In this document: one piece after another, positions 10,591-21,519 of the stretch
Layout of the letters: each line of letters begins with the position of its first letter
Position numbering within the stretch: position 1 is the stretch's first letter
NCBI GenBank assembly: GCA_964017185.1
Contig: OZ024883.1
Location: forward strand, 372,001 to 436,000
DNA length: 64,000 nt
Source of the DNA: Rugalucina vietnamica
Taxonomy: Eukaryota; Mollusca; Bivalvia; Lucinida; Lucinidae
Direction of reading: 5' to 3'
Notes under the pieces: generated by a model
What the model was told of the DNA's origin: nothing
Seen by the model: the letters and a program-made list of their open reading frames with translations, nothing else
Databases searched by the model: none
Program-made: the position numbers and the translations under genes

Positions 10591-11204
10591 TGTATCTATG
10601 GTGTAAATTTCGTTTTTTTTTGTGAAAGAATGGATACATGTAATAAGCAAATCCACACGAATACACAACTTTCATTGCTTCACAATGTCCCAGGGTCGTA
10701 TTTCTTTTGTGGTCCTACGTGTATTTGTTTTAGGTTTTGGTGTCGATTTCTGAAGTCATACGGAAGTAGTTAAGTTCAGGTAGTTGTATGTCCACCTTTA
10801 GTGAAATACGGGCCTCGTAGCTGCTCACTCAGCTAACATAATGTTCTTTAGAGCCTTCACTTTATGATCCATTTGATACGTATGATATATTATATCGATC
10901 GTAGTAGACTGACGTCACAGTTTTGCCATGGACATTATAAAGGAAGTGAATGTATTTGACCAATCGCAACACTGGATAGTCATTCAGTTTTATAACGGTA
11001 AATCTGTGACTTGAGTCTACGAGCATAATAGAATTATACAATAATGTAAATACGCGAATAAGCTTTAATAAATTTGTATTTTAGCAGAATAGAACCGCAA
11101 TTAATATTCCATTCCATTCCTGTTACTGATTTAATCCTTTTCAGACTTAATTGTTATCAGGTGAGCGATTGTTGCCCTTTTGCCTCTCATTTCTTTTATT
11201 TTTA

Positions 11205-11600
11205 AGGACAGATATTCAGTAAATTCAATTTTCTTATTGAAATAATTATGGGAGAAAAATGAGCATCTGCTTTAAATTATAAGTATTTGATTCTATAGAG
11301 AAAATACAAAATTGTTACGTTCGTTACCATGCCATTACGTAAAGTATGTGACCGTTATAATGAAGCATGTTCTGTAGTTGATTTTTGTGTGCTTTTAATA
11401 CCTTTCAGGACAGATATTCAATAAATTTAATTTCCTAATTGAAATAACAATGATAATCTGCAATTAATCATAAGTATATGATTTTATAGCGAAAATACAA
11501 AATTGTTACATACGTTACCATGACATTACGTAAAATATGTTACCATTATCATGAAGCATGATCTGTAGTTGATTTTTTGTGTGTTTTGACACCTATAGAA
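11205..11600. repeat. Right subterminal direct repeat, ~202-bp unit
   Basis: AGGACAGATATTCA starts at 11205 and 11407. Each unit carries AAATTGTTAC(G/A)T(T/A)CGTTACCATG, then ATTACGTAAA(G/A)TATGT, and ends TGAAGCATG.TCTGTAGTTG. The GTTAC...GTTACC motifs are inverted relative to those on the left side of the element. Confidence 0.7.
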
Positions 11601-12799
11601 GTTTTATTTCGAAAACTGGGATGTTGTTCAGGAAAGGAAGTGTCTTTGTTCTGTTTCTGCTGGGATTTGTTTATTAAAAGGCATATTATTTAAATGGGGG
11701 TAGGGGAAGACAATCGGCATCTGTTGAGTGATGGAAGGCCAAAGAGATCTCTACTATATGTCATTTTAAAGGGCAAGGACTGTAGATAACTATAATATAA
11801 ATTATATTTTGGTATTTTGTCTAAGCTATATTTTATAAGAAACGAAACACGGTGGATATGCCAAAATACATGGGTTATTTACGTTACTTCTGTTGTACAA
11901 GTAGTCATGAAATCTAAATATTATTGAATTTGGTCCCGTTAGATTAGGTAACATCTCTGCTACATATTCAAAGGTAAAGTTTTTGTCAAATATTTGCTTT
12001 TTGTCATAAATTTTGGTGATCCCCTTACCAGTTTGAATTTAAAAATCCTAAGTTGGTAACGTACATAACACGCTCTGGCACGATAAAGCCCCAGCAGTCA
12101 GAGTGCTAACAAGCGGCATTTAGTAGCTTAGAGTACTGGCTTTCAAAACATATATGTCTACAAAAATCCCCGGCATGGTGCACCTCTGCCATATACTATG
12201 TGATAGCCCATTAGGTTGAAATCCTTAGTGCAGTATTTATGACCGATGGCAAAGAACAATAGCATTATGCTTAAATACCTGTTTGTGATCGTTACATCGT
12301 TCTGCTGAGAAAGACCAGGCAAAGGTCTGACTCCCTACATAGAAACTGCTGTGTACGGCGTCCAGACGAGCTATCCCTATCTCGAACACTAAAGCGTTAC
12401 GAAGTAACGTCACATGTATCCGATAAAACACTTGCACCTCCCAGTAGAATCTACAACGAATGCGAAAACAACTCAGGCCATGGCTAAACTGCGCATGTGT
12501 GAAGTTATGTTATGTTTGTGCCAGTACTGGCTTATTGTCTTGTCATCTTTTATAATGTTCTACGTGCACTTGTCAATGTTTTACTGTCAGGCTGGGACGG
12601 TTAAGATAATATGTTTGACTGCCTTTGTGAACGTAAAATGCCAAACTAAAATAATAACATTTACAATTAATTATACGCTAATTTAACATCGGAATATATT
12701 TTTCAACTTCAAAGTGAGTCTTTGAAGAACAAAAAGTAACATTATTTTATGAAAAGACGATTCTGTCTCTCTGAAAAGATATTTTAAGATATCTGTTAC

Positions 12800-12929
12800 C
12801 TTCCAGGTCCCCTGAAGAACTTGGTCCCTATGACCCCGGAATATTTCTTCAGTTTCTTGGACCAGATAGATTTCTCTGGCAGTAGTGGTCGTGGTATACT
12901 AGCTTTCTTAGGGTCAACCAGTTGTTTGT
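12800..12929 (-). CDS. TRIM gene exon 4
   Basis: 130 nt bounded by TTTTCCAG|ACAAA and GGAAG|GTAACAG, entered in phase 1 and left in phase 2. The peptide runs from KQLVDPKKAS to GTKFFRGPG with an IWSKKLKKY motif in the middle. The 5' end of the exon lies 32 bases from a TTTCCAG acceptor with a weak pyrimidine tract. Confidence 0.65.
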
Positions 12930-13296
12930 CTGGAAAATGGGTTTGATTAAGAGGTAGAAACAAAATAAATATAGTTAATATACATTCTGATACTATTTTC
13001 TTACCAGGTCTTGTAAATGTACCGAGGCGTGATATAAAGACGTTTTAAAGGATCTTTTAGACTGGTATATATTTGCCTTTAAGTGAAAATACTACAAATG
13101 CGAAACCGTGCGTTTTGCTTATAAGACATGTACGAGTATAGTTGCTATTTTTAGGCTCGTTAGCTTTTTTGTGTTCATTATATATCGACTAACCTCAACT
13201 CTACAATTATATCTTATTGCTCATTTTAAGTGAACTTGACAGGCATTGTATATTGGCACATATTTGAAACTCAAGACAGAGACTTATTGTAATTAC

Positions 13297-13500
13297 CAAG
13301 GTCCGCTACTTTCTCTGCCCTATCTCTCGCTTCCTCTTTCTCTAACTCGTCAATATCTTTAGGTTTATTCTTGGTGAACCTAGACTCTGTCTTAGCGGTC
13401 CGCTTGGTTGCCAAGTTCATGTCCGCTTCCTCGTCCAGCTCTCGTTCCCTCATCTTTGCCGTCTTGGAGGATTCCAGCTCCCATGGAAACCGCCTCCGAC
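13297..13500 (-). CDS. TRIM gene exon 3
   Basis: 204 nt bounded by AACACAG|GTCGG and CCTTG|GTAATT, phase 1 at both ends. It encodes a highly charged, Lys/Glu/Arg-rich stretch (RRRFPWELESS ... DIDELEKEEARDRAEK), likely helical or disordered. A basic cluster at its start could be nuclear-localising; this is inference only. Confidence 0.7.
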
Positions 13501-13874
13501 CTGTGTTTAGAGACATTACGGTTAAAGTGTCTGTTCTTTTGACTTAAGTAGCAGCATAAGTTCCAAGGTGCATTTACATTCGAATGATCTATTTCTATGT
13601 TTTAAGAGTCAGACAACCAAAAGTGTATACAAAATGTTCGTAGTCTTAATAATTTATAAGGGATTGTGCGTGTACCATAGTCAAATATCCTCGTCCTGGC
13701 AAAATGATTCCTGAAATAGCAACTGGTGGTAACATTGGATGCGAGTGATGGAGGCGGCATAATTTATTCAAGCATCTGAAGGCAAGGATCTTATTTCCAT
13801 GATTGGTATTGTGGTCATTGTTCATTATTCACACAAGATAGTGTAGTATTTGACCCCAAAACACGTCTACATAC

Positions 13875-14015
13875 CTCTAGCTATACCCCTGTTCTGCCGG
13901 AGCCGTAACCCCGCCACTCTCCGCAGTGTTTCAATATCAGAGCGCATGTTACGGCCGTCAGCTGATATAGACCGCTCATGATGGGCTGTCTCCGCGTCAA
14001 ATAGAAACCCAACAC
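13875..14015 (-). CDS. TRIM gene exon 2
   Basis: 141 nt bounded by TATTTCAG|GTGTT and AGAG|GTATGT. Entered in phase 1 it encodes an open segment beginning VGFLFDAETAHHERS and ending RLRQNRGIA with no stop; the other two frames stop. It directly continues the filamin repeat of exon 1. The segment is charged and probably helical; no family recognised. Confidence 0.7.
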
Positions 14016-14019
14016 CTGA

Positions 14020-15050
14020 AATAATGTACGTAATGTTACTGGCTAGAAAAGGATCTCAGATAGTACCAAATTGCTTTTATGCTGTGTATGTTATATATAT
14101 AACGATTAGCTGATGCTGGTATATGCTAAAGTTGATAAAGTTTGTTATGATATTGTTTCTCCATTTTATATTTTGCTTGTATTGTTTACAAAGATGCAAT
14201 TTTCAATATCCCATCCACATCGATCGGTATTATAGATCAATCAGCAATGTGGCTAACCATTAAGCCCATCCAAATACATTTTATTATGTACATGCAGTCA
14301 TTCATGTTTAGATTGAAAACTTGTTGACAATTTCTTATAGAATTTTCTTTTCTTTTTCTTTATTCTTTGTTCATGTAGTTATAATTTATGTTTACATAAC
14401 TTACACAATATATCACCAAAGCCTTTGTCAATTTCACCTGTAACAGAAATTTAACAGAACTTGTGTTTTGATGTATGGTTATATTTATCATACACTTCAG
14501 GATGGTTTGATGATTTCTGCAATGGCGGGGAAAATAAGCACTCTTGAAATATGTTCGATCTTTCAAATTCAATTGCGTTATTTCATGACTCTTCTTTTAT
14601 GGAACAGAACCTGAATTTGAGTCCTAAACTTTGATGTGAAAGTAAAATGCAAATAAACCTTGACTGATACGTATGTTTCTTTGAAATAGGAGTGTACACT
14701 TGTAAATGCCTCGGCATGATACACTTATAACATTTTGCGCTATCGCCGGCGACCAATGCTGCTTTAGAACGTTGATCCACCGTGCTTTCCCAACCCAAAA
14801 TGCAAGCAAATCATTCATTTAACAAAAACCGAAACCATCAATGTCAGTGCTAGCCCCAGAGTGCGGTCAGAACTTTTTTTTTCAAATCTGCACATAGCAA
14901 AGGATTTGCCTGATATTCAAGAGCAGTGATAAAGAGAAATGTAAATGTGCATATAAAACAACATTTGTTATCTGTTAAACATTTAGATATCACAATGACC
15001 CAAATAATATTTACCTTTCACAAACAGTGCAAAGACAGTTCATGAATTCG
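14020..15050. other. TRIM intron 1, no feature recognised
   Basis: AT-rich sequence with only short frames. Nothing beyond intron content could be supported. Confidence 0.5.
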
Positions 15051-15073
15051 TCACAAACTTGTGCATATTTTAC

Positions 15074-16484
15074 CAGGGGCTCGAACTGTAAACACAAAAC
15101 CTTCATCATTGACCGGTCGATTCAGAACCCTGATCCTCGCCTTGTGGGTCCCATGGGTCGTGGGTTTACAAATGACCTTGTAACACCCATCCACTGTCTT
15201 TGCGTCAACAACTCGACAGGGTACGGTGTTTCCTTTTGTATCCTTAATTTCTACGCTTATAGCATCAAAGCTGTCACGCTGTGGTCTCCCCTTGGCGTCG
15301 TATAGAAACACCTTAATCACCTCGCATTCCTGGCCCAGGGGAGCTTCTAGGGTCTCTACGGACGTCTTGGGAGGGAAGATGGCGGTGGATCGTATCTGAC
15401 CCATTCCAAGGACGAAGTTCTTGAATTCTGGTCCCATAGCATTCTTATCAAAACTGACGTAGGAATTCTCCAGTGGGCATGCGTCAAGGTGCTGTCCCTT
15501 TAGTTCTGACAACCTGTCCGAGATCGTCTTCGTGAGCTGTACGAATTCCGCTGGCATGCTGTGTATTAGACTATGCGAGGAGAACTCCCTCGCGCTGGAC
15601 ATCAGTGACAGGTAATACCTCAGGTAATCCTTCTGTTTCTGTAGCACCGATTTCTTCTCTTTGATCCTCATCTGCAGGTTGTCCTTCAGCTCTCGCCGCC
15701 GAATCTCCAACATCTTCATCCCAGAATCCATTTCGATATCTATTTCCTTCTTTAGCATATCCTCTTTATTGCCCAGTGTAGCATGTTCTTCATCCGTTTC
15801 CTTCAGGACGTTTTTAGCAAAGGCGATCTTATCCTCCAGACGCTTCATAAGATCATTGACGGTCTGCCGTTCTTCGTCATACACGTCAGCAATTTTGCGT
15901 ATCACGTGGCCCTTTGATTCCTCGTGTTCAAGGACGGAGCACATCTTGCAAAGAGGCTTGTTGCAGACTTTGGCCGAGCAGTAGTAGATCAACGGCTGGC
16001 CTTCATGTCCAGGAACGGAACAAGTCAGTTCTCTCTGGAAAGTCTCAAGACCGTACTTTCTAAGTTGCTCAAAGTTGGCGATCTGGTGATTGCGTGACAT
16101 GAAGTTCCGCAAGTGCGCATGCGTACATTCCGCGCACATAAACGCTTGACAATCCTTGCAGAAATAAGCGGCGATTCCACTGTCTGGGCAATCCTTGCAT
16201 GGAATTTGATGAGATTTCGTCTTGAGACGAATAAAGTCACGCAGACTCCGTCGCGTGTTCTCCTTCGGGAAGTTCCGCACGCTGTCACCGGGTACGTCAT
16301 GTTTGATCCTGCACGTGGGGCAGATAATCGTCCAGTCCCGGACCATCCCCTCGAGGCACTTGTTGCAAAAAGTATGGAGGCACGGCAGGACCCTCGGAGA
16401 GTGGATCTCTTCATCATATTCTTCACTGCACACGTCACAGGACAGAAATTCCTCCTTCAAATCATCAATATTCAACATCGCCAT
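15074..16484 (-). CDS. TRIM/RBCC E3 ubiquitin ligase with filamin-like repeat, exon 1
   Basis: Probable RING-type ubiquitin ligase, possibly an innate-immunity sensor or effector. The start ATG at 16484 has a favourable context (AAGATGG). Domains: RING at residues 16-58 (C16, C19, C35, H37, C40, C43, C55, C58 visible); B-box 1 around 96-125 (CKDC, FCKDC, CAEC); B-box 2 around 155-193 (C155, H160, C169, C174, C179, C182, H187, H193); coiled coil about 200-300, rich in charged heptads; filamin/immunoglobulin-like repeat about 370-468, ending FVFTVRAPG. If the frame is read on it stops after a few codons at 15051. A donor CCTG|GTAAAA at 15074/15073 instead joins in phase 1 to exon 2, which I prefer. 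RBCC-filamin architecture is known in TRIM45, TRIM2/3 and TRIM71, but no NHL repeats are seen here. The orthologue is not identified. Confidence 0.88.
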
Positions 16485-16791
16485 CTTGGTTTGTTATGAT
16501 TGACACTGCAGGGTGGTACTACAGACTGCGATTGTTACCTACAAATTATATTATTATACAGAATGAGATCTTTTGTGCTTCTAAAAACTTTCTTTAAACT
16601 AAACATATCAAGTTCAGACCAAACATTTATTAGAAGAGCATGACGTGCATGAAATCAATGCCATTTTGATAATATTGAAGATTGTCATTTTCACCTTGTA
16701 TTACACAATGTTTATTAGTGCCCTTACAGCTTTGCATTTGGAGTATTTTAAAATCATCACCGTTAAAATAAAAAAGAAAAATAAATTTGAA

Positions 16792-17306
16792 TTACTTGTT
16801 TTAAGATAACATAGCAACGCAGGTTGAAATGAAAATTGATACTACGATATGTACACATCAACACACAAATAAAATATTTCCATTTTCATATTACAAGAAT
16901 CGCGCAGGTTCACATTTTTGCCTCTACTTCTGAGATTTCAGCTGGGAATGTTCCAGTTTTTACATATTTTCCACATACCACTGTGTTTCAAAATGGCCGT
17001 ATGGTAACGATAGTGCGCACAAGTGAAACTTAAGACGCATTACGATAGTTTGCCCATGCAATATACAGACATATTTTCAACATTTCATTGTAGATTCTTT
17101 ATATATTTTTATATTTTTGCTCAAAAGTTTTTGCGGAAAAGTTACAATTCCTAAGATGTGTTGACATGATTTTAATTACACAATTACGGACGCATCATCC
17201 CTCCCTTTAAGTAGTCACAATTGTATATAAATTTACTTTAACCCCATCTGTTTCCCGTCTGTTTCAGTAGATATTATTATAAAGTACCCTTTGTCGTTTC
17301 GCTTTT
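16792..17306 (+). repeat. Direct repeat copy 1 (about 515 bp, uninterrupted)
   Basis: It matches 17690-18126 plus 20583-20662 at an offset of 898 bases, with a few substitutions (e.g. ACACATCAACACAC versus ACACACCAACTCAC). At GTATATAAATTT it preserves the empty target site of the 2.45-kb element that split copy 2. Confidence 0.8.
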
Positions 17307-17312
17307 ATATTA

Positions 17313-17460
17313 ATTTCTGTATTAAGATTTCACAGAATCGGGCCATGAATCAGCTATCACATTAATGTATTATTTGCTCTGTGATTCACTCAGATTATTT
17401 GATTTTCGATGGATTCACCTCTACTCCTTGAACTTAACATAACACTTACAGTACTGAGGT
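17313..17460 (+). repeat. Dispersed repeat shared with 24516-24672
   Basis: Both copies contain AAGATTTCACA.AATCGG, CATCAGCTATCACAT (AATCAGCTATCACAT here), TTATTTGCTCTGTGA, CACTCAGATTATTTGAT and CTACTCCTTGAACTTAAC or a close variant. Non-coding; origin unknown. Confidence 0.7.
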
Positions 17461-17689
17461 AGACAAACATTCTGAATAATATCTTGTATTTTTTAGTTAT
17501 TATTTATGAACTAAAGCCTAGGTTACATTTGCCCCGATCATCGTACGATTTGTCGGTCTGCGATTTTCTCTACCATTTTTAGACATCGTAGGAGATCGTG
17601 GGCTACGACGTATGTGTTAACAATTCATACGGGCATCGTGCGATTTTAAAAATAAAAAAGAAAAAGAAATTAGAACATAACGTGATGTT

Positions 17690-18126
17690 TTACTTGTTTT
17701 AAGATAACATAGCAACGCAGGTTGAAATGAAAATTGATACTACGATATGTACACACCAACTCACAAATAAAATATTTCCATTTTCATATTAAAAGAATCG
17801 CGGAGGTTCACATTTTTGCCTCTACTTCTGAGATTTCAGCTGGGGATGTTCCAGTTTTTACATTTTTCCACATACCACTGTGTTTCAAAATGGCCGTATG
17901 GTAACGATAGTGCGCACAAGTGAAACTTAAGACGCATTACGATAGTTTGCCCATGCAATATACAGACATATTTTCAACATTTCATTGTAGATTCTTTATA
18001 TATTTTTAATATTTTTGCTCAAAAGTTTTTGCGGAAAAGTTACAATTCCTAAGATGTGTTGACATGATTTTAATTACACAATTACGGACGCATCATCCCT
18101 CCCTTTAAGTAGTCACAATTGTATAT
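17690..18126 (+). repeat. Direct repeat copy 2, left part
   Basis: Second copy of 16792-17306, continuing at 20583 (AATTTACTTTAACCCC ... TTTGTCGTTTCGC) after the element at 18128-20580. Confidence 0.8.
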
Positions 18127-18507
18127 ATGGGTCATTATCAAAAAATGGAGCAATCCTTGTCCTTGATGGTTTTCTCGCAAGCGCGATGTCCAAGATTTGC
18201 TTTTTCCATGTATAATATTAGTTTCCGCGGTGCCTAACTAGAACCACGCGCGATTTCACGTTTCCGAGTACGTTATTTGCAAAAACGAGAAGCTAGAAGT
18301 GCTATTTTATCGATTTTTACCGTGTCCCTGGGTCAGGGTAAGTAGTTTTATTTGTTTCCATTGCAAAAGAAGCTTGACAGAAATCACATTTTCTGTGACC
18401 AACTATTGCATAGAATGTTATTGAAGTCAAATTCAAAAATCTTATGATATATAAAGTGCTATTTAAGGGTTGGGGCACATATATAGTGTTGTCCCTGGAA
18501 AACGTAT

Positions 18508-18915
18508 CAGTGCTGTCACAGTTATTGAATATCGATTTTGACCAGAGTTACGAATCATTTTCTCGGATCAAAACAATCGCGTTTTGTAGACGACACCAAG
18601 CTGAAGAAGTTACGGTAAAAAACTTTTGAACAAATCGCATTACTCCGTTGCTATACCATAAAGACATGTCAGAATTGGAGTGGGAATTTTACAAGCATCA
18701 GTACTGTCACGTACATTTTGCCGCTTCTTGTAAATATTACATACATTTTAAAACCATGACTGAATTTCAACTTAGGAGCAGTTAGAATAGACATGCAAAG
18801 TTTTCACCCTGCATTCTTTTGTTAGTCATTAGAATTAAATTTCTGTGTGAAACTCAGTACTGTCACGGATCAGTGCTGTCACGGTCGTGACAGTAATGAT
18901 GTGACAGCACTGAGT
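18508..18915. repeat. Left subterminal TCAGTGCTGTCACG motif cluster
   Basis: CAGT(G/A)CTGTCAC words lie at about 18508, 18701, 18858 and 18873 in forward orientation and at about 18886 and 18901 in reverse. Part of the 2.45-kb element. Confidence 0.75.
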
Positions 18916-19504
18916 TGACTTCTGTCAGCAGGTGTGGATTCAGGTAATTTCCTAGGCTGACAAGAGTTAGTTCGCCTTTTACGAGAGGGTCTCAGCTACT
19001 AACGCCAGCAGCAGCCAGGAGTGGCCAATTCATATCGCTTTGAAAATCATTTGAGGTGTGTGGGTGATACAAAACGCTTCGTCGACCACGGTATACAATT
19101 AACCCCCGGGGGTGGTACTCCCATAATGATATTTAGACAGTTAAATGCCCTTTTTGCAGTCCATTCCAAATTAGATTACCCCTTTTCAGTAAAAAAAAGA
19201 AGGCATTTTAAGCCCCCACTTTATACGAAAATATCGCCTTTTTGTTTAAAACGCCATCCCTTTCCTCGAGGGGTGGGAGGGGCAACTCGTAGTAATGCTG
19301 GTACGGATGTGCCGTAAAACCTACCAAATTCACACACCTCGAAAAAAGGGACCCTGTAATATACACACTAGGGGTCAATGGTACATGAAAATACGAAAAT
19401 TCTAACCTTCTCTGACGCATGTGTCTTTCAGTGTGTTTGTATGTTGCATACCATTCCAAAAATGTGTTACCCATGCAATATACAGAGATTTTTTTAGCTT
19501 TAAA

Positions 19505-19640
19505 AATCTTGATTGTGTACACGTTAGAACCGCCTAGGGTCAAATTTAAGAAAACAAAAAGAAGTAACATTGTATACCCCATTTTACCCTGTATACGTCA
19601 CTACATAAAAGTGGGATGTAATGGGATATATGTGAAAGCA
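19505..19640. repeat. Foldback-family fragment
   Basis: GTGTACACGTTAGAACCGCC and GTATACCCCATTTTACCC ... CATAAAAGTGGGATGTAATGGG correspond to the arm and interior of the foldback family, here decayed and nested within the 2.45-kb element. Confidence 0.5.
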
Positions 19641-20003
19641 AATGTGCAGCTCACCTGCAAGTTAACCTAAATTTGAGGCCCATCCAAAGGGGTATTAGCT
19701 CTAAGCTCAGTAAAAGTAAAATGACCTTTCTCCCTAGCTCCCTAAAAATCTTTTCCTTGCTCCCAGCTTCCTAAAACCAAGAGTGTTATATTCTAGTAAT
19801 TCCCAGTTCGCGTTTGGTTTGCTTGAAGCAAACGTGCTTTGTTAGAGCATTGGATCTACGCAAAGGTGTCCCTGGTTAGAGCATCAGCCGCGGCTTCGTT
19901 GGTTGCCACCTTAAGTGAGTCACTGCCCCTAAGCTCATCGATAAATGGTCAGAAATTAATCATTTCCGCAGGCATTGGAATGAAAAAGGCGAGATCGGAT
20001 AAT

Positions 20004-20395
20004 TATCAGTGCTGTCACGAAAACATCAGTGCTGTCACGATATCAGTACTGTCACGGTCATAATTATTAAAAATACTCAAAACGCATCATATAAAAGTAA
20101 TTGCTTTTGGTATGTAATGATTCTATACTGAAATAGTAAACTTTTAGCAGAACTTATTTTTGGTTTAATCCTACAAGATAATGTCTACAAAAATAAAGCG
20201 TTTCAGAAACAGAACAAATCACAGTATGTGTATTTTCATTGAAGATCTCTACCTCGTTCAATCAATGAAAGTATTTTAGGTTTGTGTGAACTATTGTTCG
20301 TGACAAGTTAAATATCCCCCCACATACAGATTGGGGAAGTCTTATCAAATGAGCGTTTTACGCAAGGAAGTTTGTTCGTGACAGCACTGATATTT
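20004..20395. repeat. Right subterminal TCAGTGCTGTCACG motif cluster
   Basis: Three forward words at about 20005, 20024 and 20043, spaced 19 bases, and one reverse word at about 20378 (GTGACAGCACTGAT). Confidence 0.75.
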
Positions 20396-20789
20396 TTTCA
20401 AGGGTACCATACAATTAATTAATGCTGGTGCACTATTTGTTCAGTTAAACTCGGCATATTTTATTTCTATATTCTATATGCTCCTGTTAATAAAACTATC
20501 CCATTGAAAAAGAAAAAATGGACAATTATTTTTTTTTCGTTTTGCCTTTCTGGATTGCTCCATTTTTTGATAATGACCCATAAATTTACTTTAACCCCAT
20601 TTGTTACCCTTCTGTTTCAGTAGATATTATTATAAAGTACCCTTTGTCGTTTCGCTTTTGTTTTTGGTTAAACGTATTTCAATTGGTTTCAATTGTTTTT
20701 TGTCAAAATAAAATAAAACATGTAACATGAAACCATTTAAAACAGAACTAAGTTGTAAACACATCAGGATAACATGTTCGTAAAATGAA

Positions 20790-20905
20790 CATGACCCCCT
20801 TGAACCCCACTTTCATATAGCAAAACTAGTGAAAATAGGGGTAAACATATTTTTCTTATTTTTGATCCAAAATATAGATTGTGGGTACTCGTAAGAACCG
20901 CCAAT
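20790..20905. repeat. Foldback-family fragment
   Basis: GACCCCCTTGAACCCCACTTT, CATATAGCAAAACT, then TTTTTCTTATTTTTGATCC and ATAGATTGTGGGTACTCGTAA. This is the same order as at 2735-2850. Confidence 0.65.
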
Positions 20906-21075
20906 TAATGTTTAGAGCAAACGATATTTAAAAAAAAAATTACAGCCGAAAAAAAAAATCAGTTCTCTGTTTATTGCATGGACAAAAGTTTTCGTAAACC
21001 TTTCACAGTTTTGGACTCATAAATCAACGAATTCAGTCTCAGCAACATCGAGGTGAGATGAGTCACTAAAATCAT

Positions 21076-21493
21076 ATAATTGAGCCGCCTCGTGGGAAAA
21101 CCTACAATGTGGTTTCCGAACAGGTCCGACACAAACCGGCCTTTACAACCACAGAAAAGAGCTAGAAGCTTGAAACTTTGGATATAAGTAGAAGAGGAAT
21201 AGTACTATCCGTGTGGCGAAAACAAAGGCGCTGATCAGCTTTGCCTATGTACTTCTGGGATGCATAAATGTAACACAGAGGTCTGCGTGGGGTCATATGC
21301 AGTATGGACGAATTTTTGAGGTTGAGTGGTTGGATACACTATTTAGTACATATACTTTAGTGGCGTCATTACATTTATGTTTTTCATGTCATGTCTGTTA
21401 TGATCCTATATGTTTTGGATTATTTGCAGAATTGAATCTTGAATCTTTGAATCTATGTAGATTGTTGGTTTTCCCATGAGGCGGCTCAATTAT
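21076..21493. mobile_element. GAGCCGC-family MITE carrying an insertion
   Basis: ATAATTGAGCCGCCTC (21076-21091) is perfectly inverted at 21478-21493, and the identity extends into GTGGGAAAACC / GGTTTTCCCAT. The left half matches the family (TCCGACACAAACCGGCCTTT, GCGCTGATCAGCTTTGC). The stretch 21251-21455 replaces the usual right interior. It ends 26 bases from the stop codon of the membrane-protein gene, thus in its likely 3' UTR. Confidence 0.7.
21251..21455 (+). mobile_element. Possible truncated non-LTR 3' end with (TTGAATC)n tail
   Basis: Ends in AATTGAATCTTGAATCTTTG AATC, a short heptamer-like tail after TGTTATGATCCTATATGTTT TGG. Such tails are typical of some non-LTR elements. It interrupts the MITE family sequence. 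No protein match recognised. Confidence 0.35.
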
Positions 21494-21519
21494 GTAAAGA
21501 AACAGAATTAATAGTATAT

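Larger units (their letters stand above)
7876..12184. mobile_element. 4.3-kb non-autonomous DNA element with long inverted ends
   Basis: The outer ends are inverted copies. 7876-7899 matches the reverse complement of 12161-12184 over 24 bases, and 7947-7963 matches 12097-12113 over 17 bases; both pairs lie exactly 71 bases in from their ends. A symmetric set of GTAACGTANNTAACG motifs follows inwards on both sides. No transposase-length frame exists, so the element is non-autonomous or decayed. It occupies the fourth intron of the TRIM gene. Superfamily unknown; the target duplication could not be fixed. Confidence 0.7.
5360..16484 (-). other. TRIM/RBCC gene locus (six coding exons, minus strand)
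   Basis: Inferred exons, 5' to 3': 16484-15074, 14015-13875, 13500-13297, 12929-12800, 5978-5834 and 5434-5360. Every junction has AG/GT dinucleotides, and the phases agree across all introns (1, 1, 1, 2, 0). The joined coding length is 2106 nt (701 residues plus stop). The large fourth intron (5979-12799) is filled by mobile elements, chiefly the 4.3-kb element at 7876-12184. An unrecognised exon in that intron cannot be excluded; direct joining of exons 4 and 5 keeps the frame. Confidence 0.75.
18128..20580. mobile_element. 2.45-kb DNA element with 29-bp inverted ends and TA target duplication
   Basis: Ends TGGGTCATTATCAAAA...GGAGCAATCC (18128-18156) are perfectly inverted at 20552-20580. 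TA flanks both sides (18126-18127, 20581-20582), and the paralogous copy at 16792-17306 shows the uninterrupted site, so insertion with TA duplication is direct. Subterminal regions carry about ten TCAGT(G/A)CTGTCACG words in both orientations. No transposase is seen; the middle (about 18960-19970) contains other repeat sequence. TA duplication suits Tc1/mariner-like or related groups, but the ends were not matched to a family. Confidence 0.85.

Noticed and set aside
16025..16499. Other-frame proteins overlapping the TRIM exon
   Set aside because: Shadows of the RING/B-box coding sequence.
19021..19317. 98-codon frame beginning MANSYRFENH
   Set aside because: It lies within a transposon on sequence that looks like dispersed repeat (CCCCCGGGGGTGGTACTCCC), with an overlapping antisense frame of similar length.
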